Part shown: positions 18,105-26,152 of the stretch, piece after piece
Layout: each line of letters opens with the position of its first letter
How positions within the stretch are numbered: the stretch's first letter is position 1
Origin: Sulfuricurvum sp.
Lineage (GTDB): Bacteria > Campylobacterota > Campylobacteria > Campylobacterales > Sulfurimonadaceae
Assembly (NCBI RefSeq): GCF_028688295.1
Contig: NZ_JAQTYM010000011.1
Span: forward strand, 1 to 57,567
Length of the DNA: 57,567 nt
Direction of reading: 5' to 3'
Program-made: the position numbers and the translations under genes
The notes under the pieces: generated by a model
Told to the model about the DNA's origin: nothing
Databases searched by the model: none
The model's input: only the letters and a program-made list of their open reading frames with translations

Positions 18105-18566
18105 TCATTGCATTTGCTCTAAAAAATAGTGTTGGGTGGCACGATGTCGATACTCAAACATCTTATCCATATCGTTTTTTATGAACGGATAAAATAAATT
18201 GCCAAGCCATCCAAAAGGTAAGCGGATAAATAAGGTTTCTCGCATTAGCGTCTCACCATTTTCAAGTGGTATAAAATGGCGCTGATGACGAAAAAATTGA
18301 AACGGTCCTGAAATCATCGAATCAACGACACTCTCAGGACACTGCAATGTTTCAATCATCATTTTCCAGACGGTTGGTATCCCAAAACGTTTAATGCGTA
18401 GATGGATGATACTCGTTTCAACCAAAGGTTCAGGGAGAATGAGGATATCAACATTAATCCACGGAGGAGTAATGAGGGGGAGATTACGGGTGTCAGTATG
18501 GAACTGACACGCATTTTCAGGGGATGTATTTAAAAGACAAGAATAATTAAGTGTATGTATTTTCAT
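18105..18566 (-). CDS. SRPBCC (START-like) lipid/ligand-binding family protein
   Basis: A 153-residue cytoplasmic protein resembling the SRPBCC cyclase/dehydrase-like family: an N-terminal strand with a paired-residue TSPENACQFHTDTRN helix, the pattern GPFQFFRHQRHFIPLENGETLMRET in two parts for the central strands, and a long C-terminal helix beginning with the family-typical MFEYRHRAT. Members bind hydrophobic ligands; no catalytic residues can be named. It stands alone, convergent with the UbiB-like gene. Start ATG at 18566; no strong ribosome site seen. Confidence 0.72.
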   Translation of the reverse strand: MKIHTLNYSCLLNTSPENACQFHTDTRNLPLITPPWINVDILILPEPLVETSIIHLRIKRFGIPTVWKMMIETLQCPESVVDSMISGPFQFFRHQRHFIPLENGETLMRETLFIRLPFGWLGNLFYPFIKNDMDKMFEYRHRATQHYFLEQMQ

Positions 18567-18711
18567 GATTTAATTGTAGTGCTTGAGTATGTTTGTTGGT
18601 AGTGATAAAATGGTAATTGGACTGAGTGCAAGAGAAAAAACGGGAGAGTAATAAAGAAAATTTTAGGAGCAGCATAGAAAATGATCCGAAACTCTTTGAT
18701 GATTTGGTGTT

Positions 18712-19770
18712 TCAGTTGAGTTTACGGATTGGTTCGGGATTTGGTTTTCCGAAATAATACCCTTGAGCCAAATCGGCTCCGTTAGCACTACAAAACGCTA
18801 CCTCTTCGGCACGTTCTATCCCCTCAGCGAGAACAATGATATTGTTTTCGTGAGCGATCTGGGTGATCGCGCGGAAGATCGATTGGTTTATCTCATTGGT
18901 ATCGATCTGATCGATGATTGCACGGTCGATTTTAACGATATCAGGGAGGAGCTTAGCAATCATGTTGAGTGAAGAGTAGCCGCTTCCGACATCATCGAGC
19001 GCTACCATAAACCCCTGTGATTTGTAAAAATCCAAAATCCGTCTTAAATGATCCAAATCCTCAACATGATCGCTCTCTATCACTTCGAAGATGATATTCT
19101 TTGGGTCAAATTCGAGTTGTGCAGCCCATTTTACAGTGGATTGGAGGCAGTGCTCTGGATCGTAAATGGCGGTGGGGATGAAGTTGATAAAGACTTTATT
19201 TTTGATATTTTTTACTGCAGCAGTTTTAAGTGAAGATTCTCGGCAAGCACGGTCAAGATAAAAAAGCATATCCCCCTCACGCGCCCATTTAAACAATCGA
19301 TCGGGATAAATGAGATTCCCCTCATCACTTACCCCGCGAGCCAGAGATTCATATCCGTAAATGGTGTTGGATTTAAGATCAACTATGGGTTGGAAATGGG
19401 TAGTAAGGGCCCCTTTGGTGATAAGTGAGGAGAGTTCATTTGCCCCCATTAAATCTTTGTATTTTTGTAACGAACGCATCTCTTTTAAAACCATCGGAGT
19501 AAGTATTTGATTGTGTTCTAAAAAGAGGAGGCGTACCCCCTCACGTTCCATTTTAGTGAATGGATGGGCTTGACACAGTTTATATAAAAAGGATTCGAAA
19601 TCCTCAGTAGAAGCGATAAGTGTTTGGGAATCTTCATGAGAAAAGTTGATCTTTTGATTCTCGAAAATAGTGCCGATTTTCGTACAAAGCTCCGCTACAT
19701 CGCAGCTGATAATAACATTGCCTCCCTTATTCGAAATGTGTGGAAGCGATTGACATTTGGTGCAGCTCAT
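18712..19770 (-). CDS. EAL-domain c-di-GMP phosphodiesterase with N-terminal CxxC segment
   Basis: A soluble 352-residue protein predicted to hydrolyse c-di-GMP. Residues 1-110 form an N-terminal domain beginning MSCTKCQSLP, with further Cys residues, possibly a metal or redox site. The EAL domain (about 125-345) carries YESLARG in place of EAL with Glu kept, and also NFIP, EVIES, DDVGSGYSSL, VKIDR, AEGIE and QGYYFGKP, so it looks active. ATG at 19770 is chosen for its AAGGG site at 5-6 bp; the frame could be extended to a TTG at 19785. It follows the GGDEF-EAL gene by about 75-90 bp on the same strand and may share its transcript. Confidence 0.92.
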   Translation of the reverse strand: MSCTKCQSLPHISNKGGNVIISCDVAELCTKIGTIFENQKINFSHEDSQTLIASTEDFESFLYKLCQAHPFTKMEREGVRLLFLEHNQILTPMVLKEMRSLQKYKDLMGANELSSLITKGALTTHFQPIVDLKSNTIYGYESLARGVSDEGNLIYPDRLFKWAREGDMLFYLDRACRESSLKTAAVKNIKNKVFINFIPTAIYDPEHCLQSTVKWAAQLEFDPKNIIFEVIESDHVEDLDHLRRILDFYKSQGFMVALDDVGSGYSSLNMIAKLLPDIVKIDRAIIDQIDTNEINQSIFRAITQIAHENNIIVLAEGIERAEEVAFCSANGADLAQGYYFGKPNPEPIRKLN

Positions 19771-19861
19771 AATTAACCCTTGCAATATAATCGATTGTGT
19801 CTCTTATCATAGGCGCTTTCGGACAATATTGGTAGGGTGGATATGGCGATTAATCGTTAAG

Positions 19862-21937
19862 TTAAATAAAACCTATCAAATCACTCTGTTTCATCGGTTT
19901 GGCAAATAAGTATCCTTGAAGTTCATCGACTCCATGTGTAATCAAAAATTCTTTTTGCTCTAGTGTTTCGACCCCTTCTGCAACGATGGTGACATCAATA
20001 ATTTTGGAGAGGGCTATAATACTTTTAATGAGCATCGGACCGCGCTCATCCACTCCGATTTTGCGGATAAACGATTGATCGATTTTTAGGATATCGACAT
20101 CGAGCTCTAAAATGTAACTCAAAGAGGAATATCCCGTCCCAAAATCATCAATGGCAATTCTAACCCCCAAGAGATGTAAATCACCAATCACTTTTTTAGC
20201 AGCGACAAGATCTAACATTAATGATGTTTCCACAATCTCTAGAATCAGTTTTTTAGGATTGAATTTTTTGGCTTTTATTGTGTTACTAATAAACTCAACA
20301 AACGAGGGTTTTAACAGAGTATCTACGGTGAGATTAACGGCAATTGAACCATTCTCTTTGAACGCAGGGGAGAGGGTAATAAACGTATCGATAGCGGTAG
20401 CGATAACCCACTCGTCTATTTGGGTCATTAAACCTGCTTTATGGGCTATGGGGAGAAAATCATCAGGTGCAATAAGTCCTTTTTTAGGAGAGTTCCAACG
20501 GATCAACGCTTCAAAAGAGTGACACTGATTATTTTGTGAATCAATCAGCGGTTGATAGAATAGGATCAGTTCATTGTGTTTAATTGCCTCTTTAAGCTCA
20601 TTTCCGATTTGGAGATAGGTGGAGACTTGTTCTCTCATCTGTGGTGTGTAAAAATGGTATTTATTTCGCCCTGATTCTTTGGAGGTGTACATCGCGGCAT
20701 CTGCGTTACTCAAAAGAATTTCAGCGCTCTCTCCATCATTCGGATAGACGCTGATACCGATACTGCATGCACTAAAGATCTTTTTGCCACCGATCAAAAA
20801 TGGAGTTTCAAACAATTTTTTCAATTTTTCAGCGACCTGAGCAAAATGAGAGAGGTCTGAACCGTTTTCGATCACCATCACAAATTCATCCCCTCCGATA
20901 CGGGCGATGGTATCCCCTTTGCGTGTTACTTTTTTAATTCGTTTGGCTACCTCTATGAGAAGCTGATCACCGCTTAGGTGCCCCATCGAGTCATTAACCT
21001 CTTTAAAATGGTCCAAATCGATAAAAAACAGTGCAAATATTTCTTTATTTCTATGCTTGTGTTGAATGGTTTGTTCGATTCGGTCGTTTAGAAGGCGTCG
21101 ATTCGGAAGTTGAGTGAGAGGATCGTGCATCGAAATATGGGAAAGCTTTTCGGTTTCGGCTAAAAGCTGATCTTGGATGGTTATGTAGTCGGTGATATCG
21201 TGGGAGATTTCAAGATAAGCGGAAATTTCCCCATCTTCATCAAAAATTGGGCGTACATGTAGCTCAATATGACGTTTTTCACCACTTTTGGTTAGATGAA
21301 TTTGTCGAACGGTCATCGATTGTTTAGAAGTTTGTACCTGTTGGATAGGGCATACGTGATCATCTTCGTTACAGGGACGTTTTAAATGATAGTTGAGACT
21401 GTAGCATTTAGTGGATTGCTCGTTGGTTAAATTTGGATTTAATTTTTTGGCAGCATTATTGAGCATTAGTACTGTGTAATCGGGTTTAATGTATAAAATA
21501 GGATCGGGGATTTCATCAATGATGGTTTGCATCGTCTCTTTGGAAGTTTTTAACAGGTTTTCAAGAACATTGATACGTGCTACCTTGTGCATTACGCTTA
21601 GAAGTTGATGAGGTTTGGTCGGTTTGAGAACATAACTATCGACACGTAAATCGATACTTCGTAAGAGGAGATTGGTATCACTAAAGGCAGAGTTGACGAT
21701 GATCGGAATTGCCCCGTCACTCTTGCGTATCTCTTCGATCATGTCGAGTCCACTCATTTTTGGAAGTTGAAGGTCACTGATAATCATATGCGGTGAGTGT
21801 TTTTGGAAAAGTGCAAGCCCTTCTTCTCCATTACGTCCAATAAGGATAGTTTTAAACTCATCGCCAAAGGCATTAATAAATGCGCTAATTGTCGATTCGT
21901 CGTCTTCTATGTACAAAAGAATCAAGGAATTAAGCAT
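19862..21937 (-). CDS. REC - PAS - GGDEF - EAL response regulator
   Basis: Soluble response regulator of 691 residues that can make and break c-di-GMP. A receiver domain fills residues 5-120 (phospho-Asp in SDLQLPKMSG, Ser in NSAF, Lys in VLKP), followed by a PAS domain (about 135-260), GGDEF (RIGGDEF near 346, I-site RKGD) and EAL (FEALIRW near 474 with NLTV, EIVET, DDFGTGYSSL, LKIDQSF, AEGVE, QGYLFAKP). All catalytic residues are kept. The ATG at 21937 overlaps the end of the CheB-CheR-kinase gene by 8 bp; a GTG at 21943 is the alternative. The kinase domain encoded upstream is its obvious phosphate donor. Confidence 0.94.
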   Translation of the reverse strand: MLNSLILLYIEDDESTISAFINAFGDEFKTILIGRNGEEGLALFQKHSPHMIISDLQLPKMSGLDMIEEIRKSDGAIPIIVNSAFSDTNLLLRSIDLRVDSYVLKPTKPHQLLSVMHKVARINVLENLLKTSKETMQTIIDEIPDPILYIKPDYTVLMLNNAAKKLNPNLTNEQSTKCYSLNYHLKRPCNEDDHVCPIQQVQTSKQSMTVRQIHLTKSGEKRHIELHVRPIFDEDGEISAYLEISHDITDYITIQDQLLAETEKLSHISMHDPLTQLPNRRLLNDRIEQTIQHKHRNKEIFALFFIDLDHFKEVNDSMGHLSGDQLLIEVAKRIKKVTRKGDTIARIGGDEFVMVIENGSDLSHFAQVAEKLKKLFETPFLIGGKKIFSACSIGISVYPNDGESAEILLSNADAAMYTSKESGRNKYHFYTPQMREQVSTYLQIGNELKEAIKHNELILFYQPLIDSQNNQCHSFEALIRWNSPKKGLIAPDDFLPIAHKAGLMTQIDEWVIATAIDTFITLSPAFKENGSIAVNLTVDTLLKPSFVEFISNTIKAKKFNPKKLILEIVETSLMLDLVAAKKVIGDLHLLGVRIAIDDFGTGYSSLSYILELDVDILKIDQSFIRKIGVDERGPMLIKSIIALSKIIDVTIVAEGVETLEQKEFLITHGVDELQGYLFAKPMKQSDLIGFI

Positions 21938-24900
21938 TAGCACCTACTTGCAGTGTAATAGAAGTTTTCATCCCATTTTTGATTGATTTCATCTCAATAG
22001 AGCCATCCATACTGTTTTCGATGATCATTTTTGACATGTACAGACCGATTCCTGTCCCCTCTTTTTTCTCTTTGGTGGTGAAATAAGGCTCAAATAAACG
22101 GTTCATAATCTCAGCAGAAGCACCCCCTCCGTTATCGGTGATGGAGATGGTAACTTTTTGGGTACTTTTTTCAACTTTGAAACGGATGGTTCCTCCACTT
22201 TTTTGTGAGCTTAGGATGGCATCTTTAGAGTTATTTAGAATATTGATAAGCACTTGGGAAAACTCATTTTCGTAGCCATAAATCTCACAATCATTCATTG
22301 CATCATGGAGAATCGTGATCCCTGATTGTTTAAAAGAGTCGTTGACGAAAGAGATCGTTTTACTGATGAGTGCGTTGAGATGAAACATTTTTTTCATTTT
22401 ATTGGGATTGAAAAAATCGCGGAAATCATCGATGGTGAGTGACATGTGCTGGATGGTTTTTTGTGACTCTTCGACAAAATCGTGAAACACCTCTTCGCTT
22501 AGAGTGTGCGCACGAAACTTTTTCTCGGTCCCAAAAAGGTTGAGGGCCAGTGAGTTGAGCGGTTGACGCCATTGATGGGCGATGTTTCCGATCATCTCTC
22601 CCATACTGGCGAGTTTGGATTGCTGGAACATCAGCTCTTGGTTTCGGATAATATCAGTTTTGTCGGTAAATCCGATAATGACGCCGAAATCATCGGTGGT
22701 AAAATTGATCGCTTTGATTTGAAACCAATAAATTCGGCTATCGATGATCAAATCGTATTCAATCTCGGTTTTGTTTTGGACGACACTTTTGACGTTATCA
22801 AAAAGGTTCGGGATGGTTACGAGGGCATTGATGACGATTTCACTCAAGTTGATTTTGTGAGAGTAGTTGATTTGGAAAAAACGTTCCATCCCTTTGGTAT
22901 GGAGAAAGAGATCAAGATTTTTATCCAAAATCAAAACATCGGTATTGATCACTTCGACCACTCGGTTGAGCGCTTCATTGACAAACGCCAACTCTTTGTT
23001 TTTATGTTGAAGTTCATCGTTAACGGTGCTGAGTTCTTCGTTCGTACTTTGTAACTCTTCGTTAGAGGTTTCCATCTCTTCATTGGTACTTTGGAGCTCT
23101 TCGTTGGTGCTTTGGAGCTCTTCATTAGTACTTTGAAGCTCTTCGTTAGAAGTTTCTAGCTCTTCGATGGTGATTTGGAGACGCTCTTTGAGAGCGGTAA
23201 GCTCATTTTCGAGGATATTGACATCATTGATGTCGTGTGCTTGCATCTGATGCGACAGAAGCGGAGAACGCTCGGTTTCATTAATCTCTTCGAAGGTGAC
23301 AAAATAGCTGCTTTCGGCGAGTTTATTGCGACCAAGGGGAAATACGGTGATGATAATGTAGATACGATCATCGGTGAGGGGGAGAATGCGGATTTTTTTG
23401 GAAACCGCAACGGACTCATTTTTGACTGCTTCGTTGAGAGTTGCACGCAGATCGAGGCGGAGAAAATCACTCACTTGTTTGTAAATTTCGTTGGTCACTA
23501 AACCACTTGGGTGGGAGATATGGCTGTTCTCCCCTTTGAAAAACAAAATCCCCCCATTGGAATCGACGACCACACCGTTTTGTGCGAAGTATCCTGAAAC
23601 GGCACTGTTTATCGAGACATTGATATCCAGCACGTTCACTTCATCCCGCAGCTTTCGTGTACCGCGTCGGATATCTTTTCGCTGAAAGTAGGCGAGGGCA
23701 TCGATATCGGCATTTCCCATGTCGGTCGATTTGCGATAAATTTTGTGTTTATTATCGATGATGGCAAAAATAGAGGTGAGATTTCCGATTGTCTCAGAGA
23801 GTCCCAAAAACATCAATCCCTGATAACGCATCGCATAAGAGAAGATACTGATAACCCGATGTTGAAGCTCTGCATTAAAATAGATCAAAAGATTGCGGCA
23901 ACTAACGAGATCGAGATTGAGAAACGGCGGGTCTTTGATGACATCGTGTTTTGAAAAAACGATCATGTCGCGTATCGCTTTTGTAGGGGTAAAGCGATGA
24001 TTTTTTTCGACAAAATACTCGGTGAGGATCTGCGCATTTATTTCAGCAATTTCTTCTTCATTAAAGCTCCGGTTACGGGCTTCATCGATCGCCTCTTCAC
24101 TCACATCAGTCGCAAAAATGGTCACTTTTTTGGTGATTTCCATCTTTTTTAACAGTTCTGTTACGACGATAGCGACCGAATAGGCCTCTTCTCCCGTAGC
24201 ACACGCCGCAATCCAAATACGCAGGTGGTTATCGAGTTTTTCTCGGAGGAGGGCTTCTAACTCTTTTTCGAGCGCTTTAAATGCCTCTTTATCTCTAAAC
24301 AAAGAGGTGACGATGATGAGCAGCTCTTTTTTGAGTTTTAAAATCTCGGCGGGGGAGCGTTGGAGGAGATCGATGTAATCGTCCACACTTTCTGATTTCG
24401 TATCGATGATTCGGCGCTCTAAGCGGCGATGGATCGTGTTTTCTTTGTAGTCGCTAAAATCGACGTCACTTTTTTGGTTCAGGAGTTTAAAAATTTTGTC
24501 AATATTGTCTAAAAGATCAAAATGGCGGTCAAAGTATTTAGGATCATCAATCGCATAGGTGATTCCCTGCGCTAAAAGTTCTGAGGGGAGAACGGCGTCT
24601 ACGGCATGGGTGTCGATAGCTGCTTTTGGCATCGAAAAATATTTGGCGTTTTCATTTTCTGCGAGGGCGATTCCGCCGTTTTGTTTAATAGCGACGATCC
24701 CTTCTGCACCATCACTTCCCGTACCACTGAGGATAATACCGATTGCTTTATCTTTTTTCTCTAGGGCTAATGATTTTAAAAATCGGTTAACGGAGGGTTT
24801 TGGATAGGGTTTGATGGAGGGGGCGGTAAGAATGAAATGCCCATTTTCAATTAAAAGATCAAAATTTGGGGGACAATAGTAGATATTATCTGCCAAAGGT

Positions 24901-25130
24901 TCTAATCCATCCGTGATTTGGGTAATCGGTATTTTTGAAAAACGGGATAGTAATGTTCCTAGTAATGTTGGTTGTTTCGGGTCGAGATGTTGAACAATGA
25001 CATACGTAACTCTATCGGAGAGTTCGATGTTTTGGATAAATTTTTGAAGTGCTTCAAAGCCTCCAGCGCTAGCGCCCAGCCCTACAATCGTCAAATTCTT
25101 ATAGGGATCTACACTTTTCTCTTTTGGCAT
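21930..25130 (-). CDS. CheB - CheR - coiled coil - PAS - histidine kinase fusion
   Basis: A 1066-residue cytoplasmic fusion. Residues about 10-200 are a CheB esterase (GLGASAGG, IVQHLDP, SGTGSDGAEG triad); about 215-475 a CheR methyltransferase (IAACATGEEAYSVAI, FATDVSEEAIDEAR, VSCRNLLIYF); about 640-735 a long coiled coil with ELQSTNEE heptads; about 740-850 a PAS domain; then HQWRQPL with phospho-His near residue 850, NILNNSKDAI and GTGIGLYMSK of the ATPase domain. It combines receptor-type adaptation enzymes with a kinase in one chain. It begins 3 bp after the LOV gene and overlaps the REC-GGDEF-EAL gene, so it is the middle of a signalling operon. No receiver domain of its own. Confidence 0.95.
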   Translation of the reverse strand: MPKEKSVDPYKNLTIVGLGASAGGFEALQKFIQNIELSDRVTYVIVQHLDPKQPTLLGTLLSRFSKIPITQITDGLEPLADNIYYCPPNFDLLIENGHFILTAPSIKPYPKPSVNRFLKSLALEKKDKAIGIILSGTGSDGAEGIVAIKQNGGIALAENENAKYFSMPKAAIDTHAVDAVLPSELLAQGITYAIDDPKYFDRHFDLLDNIDKIFKLLNQKSDVDFSDYKENTIHRRLERRIIDTKSESVDDYIDLLQRSPAEILKLKKELLIIVTSLFRDKEAFKALEKELEALLREKLDNHLRIWIAACATGEEAYSVAIVVTELLKKMEITKKVTIFATDVSEEAIDEARNRSFNEEEIAEINAQILTEYFVEKNHRFTPTKAIRDMIVFSKHDVIKDPPFLNLDLVSCRNLLIYFNAELQHRVISIFSYAMRYQGLMFLGLSETIGNLTSIFAIIDNKHKIYRKSTDMGNADIDALAYFQRKDIRRGTRKLRDEVNVLDINVSINSAVSGYFAQNGVVVDSNGGILFFKGENSHISHPSGLVTNEIYKQVSDFLRLDLRATLNEAVKNESVAVSKKIRILPLTDDRIYIIITVFPLGRNKLAESSYFVTFEEINETERSPLLSHQMQAHDINDVNILENELTALKERLQITIEELETSNEELQSTNEELQSTNEELQSTNEEMETSNEELQSTNEELSTVNDELQHKNKELAFVNEALNRVVEVINTDVLILDKNLDLFLHTKGMERFFQINYSHKINLSEIVINALVTIPNLFDNVKSVVQNKTEIEYDLIIDSRIYWFQIKAINFTTDDFGVIIGFTDKTDIIRNQELMFQQSKLASMGEMIGNIAHQWRQPLNSLALNLFGTEKKFRAHTLSEEVFHDFVEESQKTIQHMSLTIDDFRDFFNPNKMKKMFHLNALISKTISFVNDSFKQSGITILHDAMNDCEIYGYENEFSQVLINILNNSKDAILSSQKSGGTIRFKVEKSTQKVTISITDNGGGASAEIMNRLFEPYFTTKEKKEGTGIGLYMSKMIIENSMDGSIEMKSIKNGMKTSITLQVGANA
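23035..23165 (-). repeat. 21-bp tandem repeats coding for a coiled-coil heptad
   Basis: About six imperfect 21-bp units code for repeated E-L-Q-S-T-N-E or M-E-T-S-N-E-E heptads in the CheB-CheR-kinase fusion. The repeats are in frame and common in this protein family, so they are a protein-structure feature and not a mobile or CRISPR repeat. Confidence 0.85.
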
Positions 25131-25133
25131 TGT

Positions 25134-25853
25134 CTAAATCATCCTTTTGATTTGTTGAATCAGTTTTTGTATAGCGGTCACATTTTTTTGAACCCCTAAA
25201 AAATACTTCAGTTTATTATTTTTTTTGTCGAAAATAGGGCTAATAGTGAGTTCATTAAAAATCAACTCTCCGCTTTTGGTGTAGTTGCGTAGGGTGACGG
25301 TGACATCTTGCTGTTTGTTTACGGCTTCGCGCACTTCATCAAGCCCTGTCTGATCTCGATCATCCCCTTGTAAAAAACGGCAGTTGCGACCGATCACCTC
25401 TTCGGCAGTGTAGCCGAACAAGTCGGTAAACGCCTCATTAACAAAGATAATAGGGTTGTCGGGCTGATTAGGATCAGAGATGGTCAAACCATTTTTAGCT
25501 TGGTCCAAAATTTCTAGGACATAGTCAGTGATGTCCGGTATGTTATCTCTAAACTTTTTAAGGACATAATGTCCCCCATAATAATTATTGATCATCAAAC
25601 AAGGGAGCCGTTTGCGGATGTTACTGATCAAATTACGAATATGTTTAGGATTAAACTCTTTATCGTAATCGTCCCAAATATGAAAAAAAATATCAACACT
25701 GCTTATCGGTCTATCGTAATGCTCAATAAAAAGTTTTAAGAGTGTCGTCATATTCGAGGTCAATGCTACAGGATGATTATCTTGCAATACAGCAAGCGTT
25801 TTAGGGTCCCAGTAGCAATTTTTTGACAATTTGATGAGTAAAGTTTCATTCAT
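25134..25853 (-). CDS. Winged-helix - LOV blue-light photoreceptor
   Basis: A 239-residue soluble protein. Residues about 8-105 look like an OmpR/PhoB-type winged helix (HPVALTSNMTTLLKLF, RPISSVDIFFHIWDD, NPKHIRNLISNIRKRL, NNYYGGHYVLKKF). Residues about 115-232 are a LOV domain with the flavin-adduct Cys158 in GRNCRFLQGDDRDQ and the other flavin contacts in NYTKSGELIFNELTISP and FLGVQKNVT. It should therefore be a photoactive blue-light sensor. Output before the sensor is the reverse of the usual receiver-first order. First gene of an operon with the CheB-CheR-kinase fusion and a GGDEF-EAL regulator, suggesting light control of c-di-GMP. Start ATG at 25853, with only a short GAG upstream as ribosome site. 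Confidence 0.92.
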   Translation of the reverse strand: MNETLLIKLSKNCYWDPKTLAVLQDNHPVALTSNMTTLLKLFIEHYDRPISSVDIFFHIWDDYDKEFNPKHIRNLISNIRKRLPCLMINNYYGGHYVLKKFRDNIPDITDYVLEILDQAKNGLTISDPNQPDNPIIFVNEAFTDLFGYTAEEVIGRNCRFLQGDDRDQTGLDEVREAVNKQQDVTVTLRNYTKSGELIFNELTISPIFDKKNNKLKYFLGVQKNVTAIQKLIQQIKRMI

Positions 25854-25860
25854 GATCTCA

Positions 25861-25893
25861 ATTGTATTACAAAAGTATCTTTAAAGTGTCTTT
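25861..25893 (-). promoter_or_regulatory. Tandem 11-bp direct repeats at the LOV operon promoter
   Basis: Read in the gene direction, AAAGACACTTT (25893-25883) is followed at once by AAAGATACTTT (25882-25872), a 10/11 match with an 11-bp period. A TACAAT -10-like hexamer (25866-25861) follows, only 7 bp before the ATG. Direct repeats with 11-bp spacing are the classic target of OmpR/PhoB winged-helix proteins, so autoregulation by the LOV protein is plausible. Confidence 0.5.
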
Positions 25894-26152
25894 ATTTCAT
25901 AACTAATCGTTAAACCTCTATTTGAAAGAGAGGAATAATAGACGTAGCGTCTCAATTTCCCATAATTTGAGAGACTTGCTGGTTCATAATCTCATTTTCA
26001 ACCATAAAAGGGTGACGACAATAATCGTTAGCAAAAAAATATTCTGTTTCAATGATAATAAGTTGCATTTTACTTGATACAGGATGAAATCCGACTATCT
26101 GTTTATAAAATTGGTATAGGATAGAGAGTTCATTTGATGGGAAGGTTACACC
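25894..26152. other. Intergenic region between the LOV operon and the P-type ATPase gene
   Basis: Together with the LOV promoter this is a gap of about 299 bp. It contains a short hairpin AGACG-TAG-CGTCT (25940-25952), whose right arm could instead pair with TTGAGAGAC about 20 bp further on, and a weak CCTCT/AGAGG pair (25915-25933). No open reading frame with a ribosome site was found. The ATPase promoter must lie in its right end but I cannot place it with confidence. Confidence 0.35.

Noticed and set aside
18097-18115. AAATGC-N7-GCATTT hairpin as a terminator between the UbiB and SRPBCC genes
   Set aside because: Overlaps the end of the SRPBCC coding region and has no T-run; symmetry alone is too weak.
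22563-23054. A 163-codon open frame on the + strand
   Set aside because: Antisense to the PAS/coiled-coil part of the CheB-CheR-kinase fusion; no independent support.
23035-23165. Regular short repeats resembling a CRISPR array
   Set aside because: Unit is 21 bp, in frame, without unique spacers, and codes for coiled-coil heptads.
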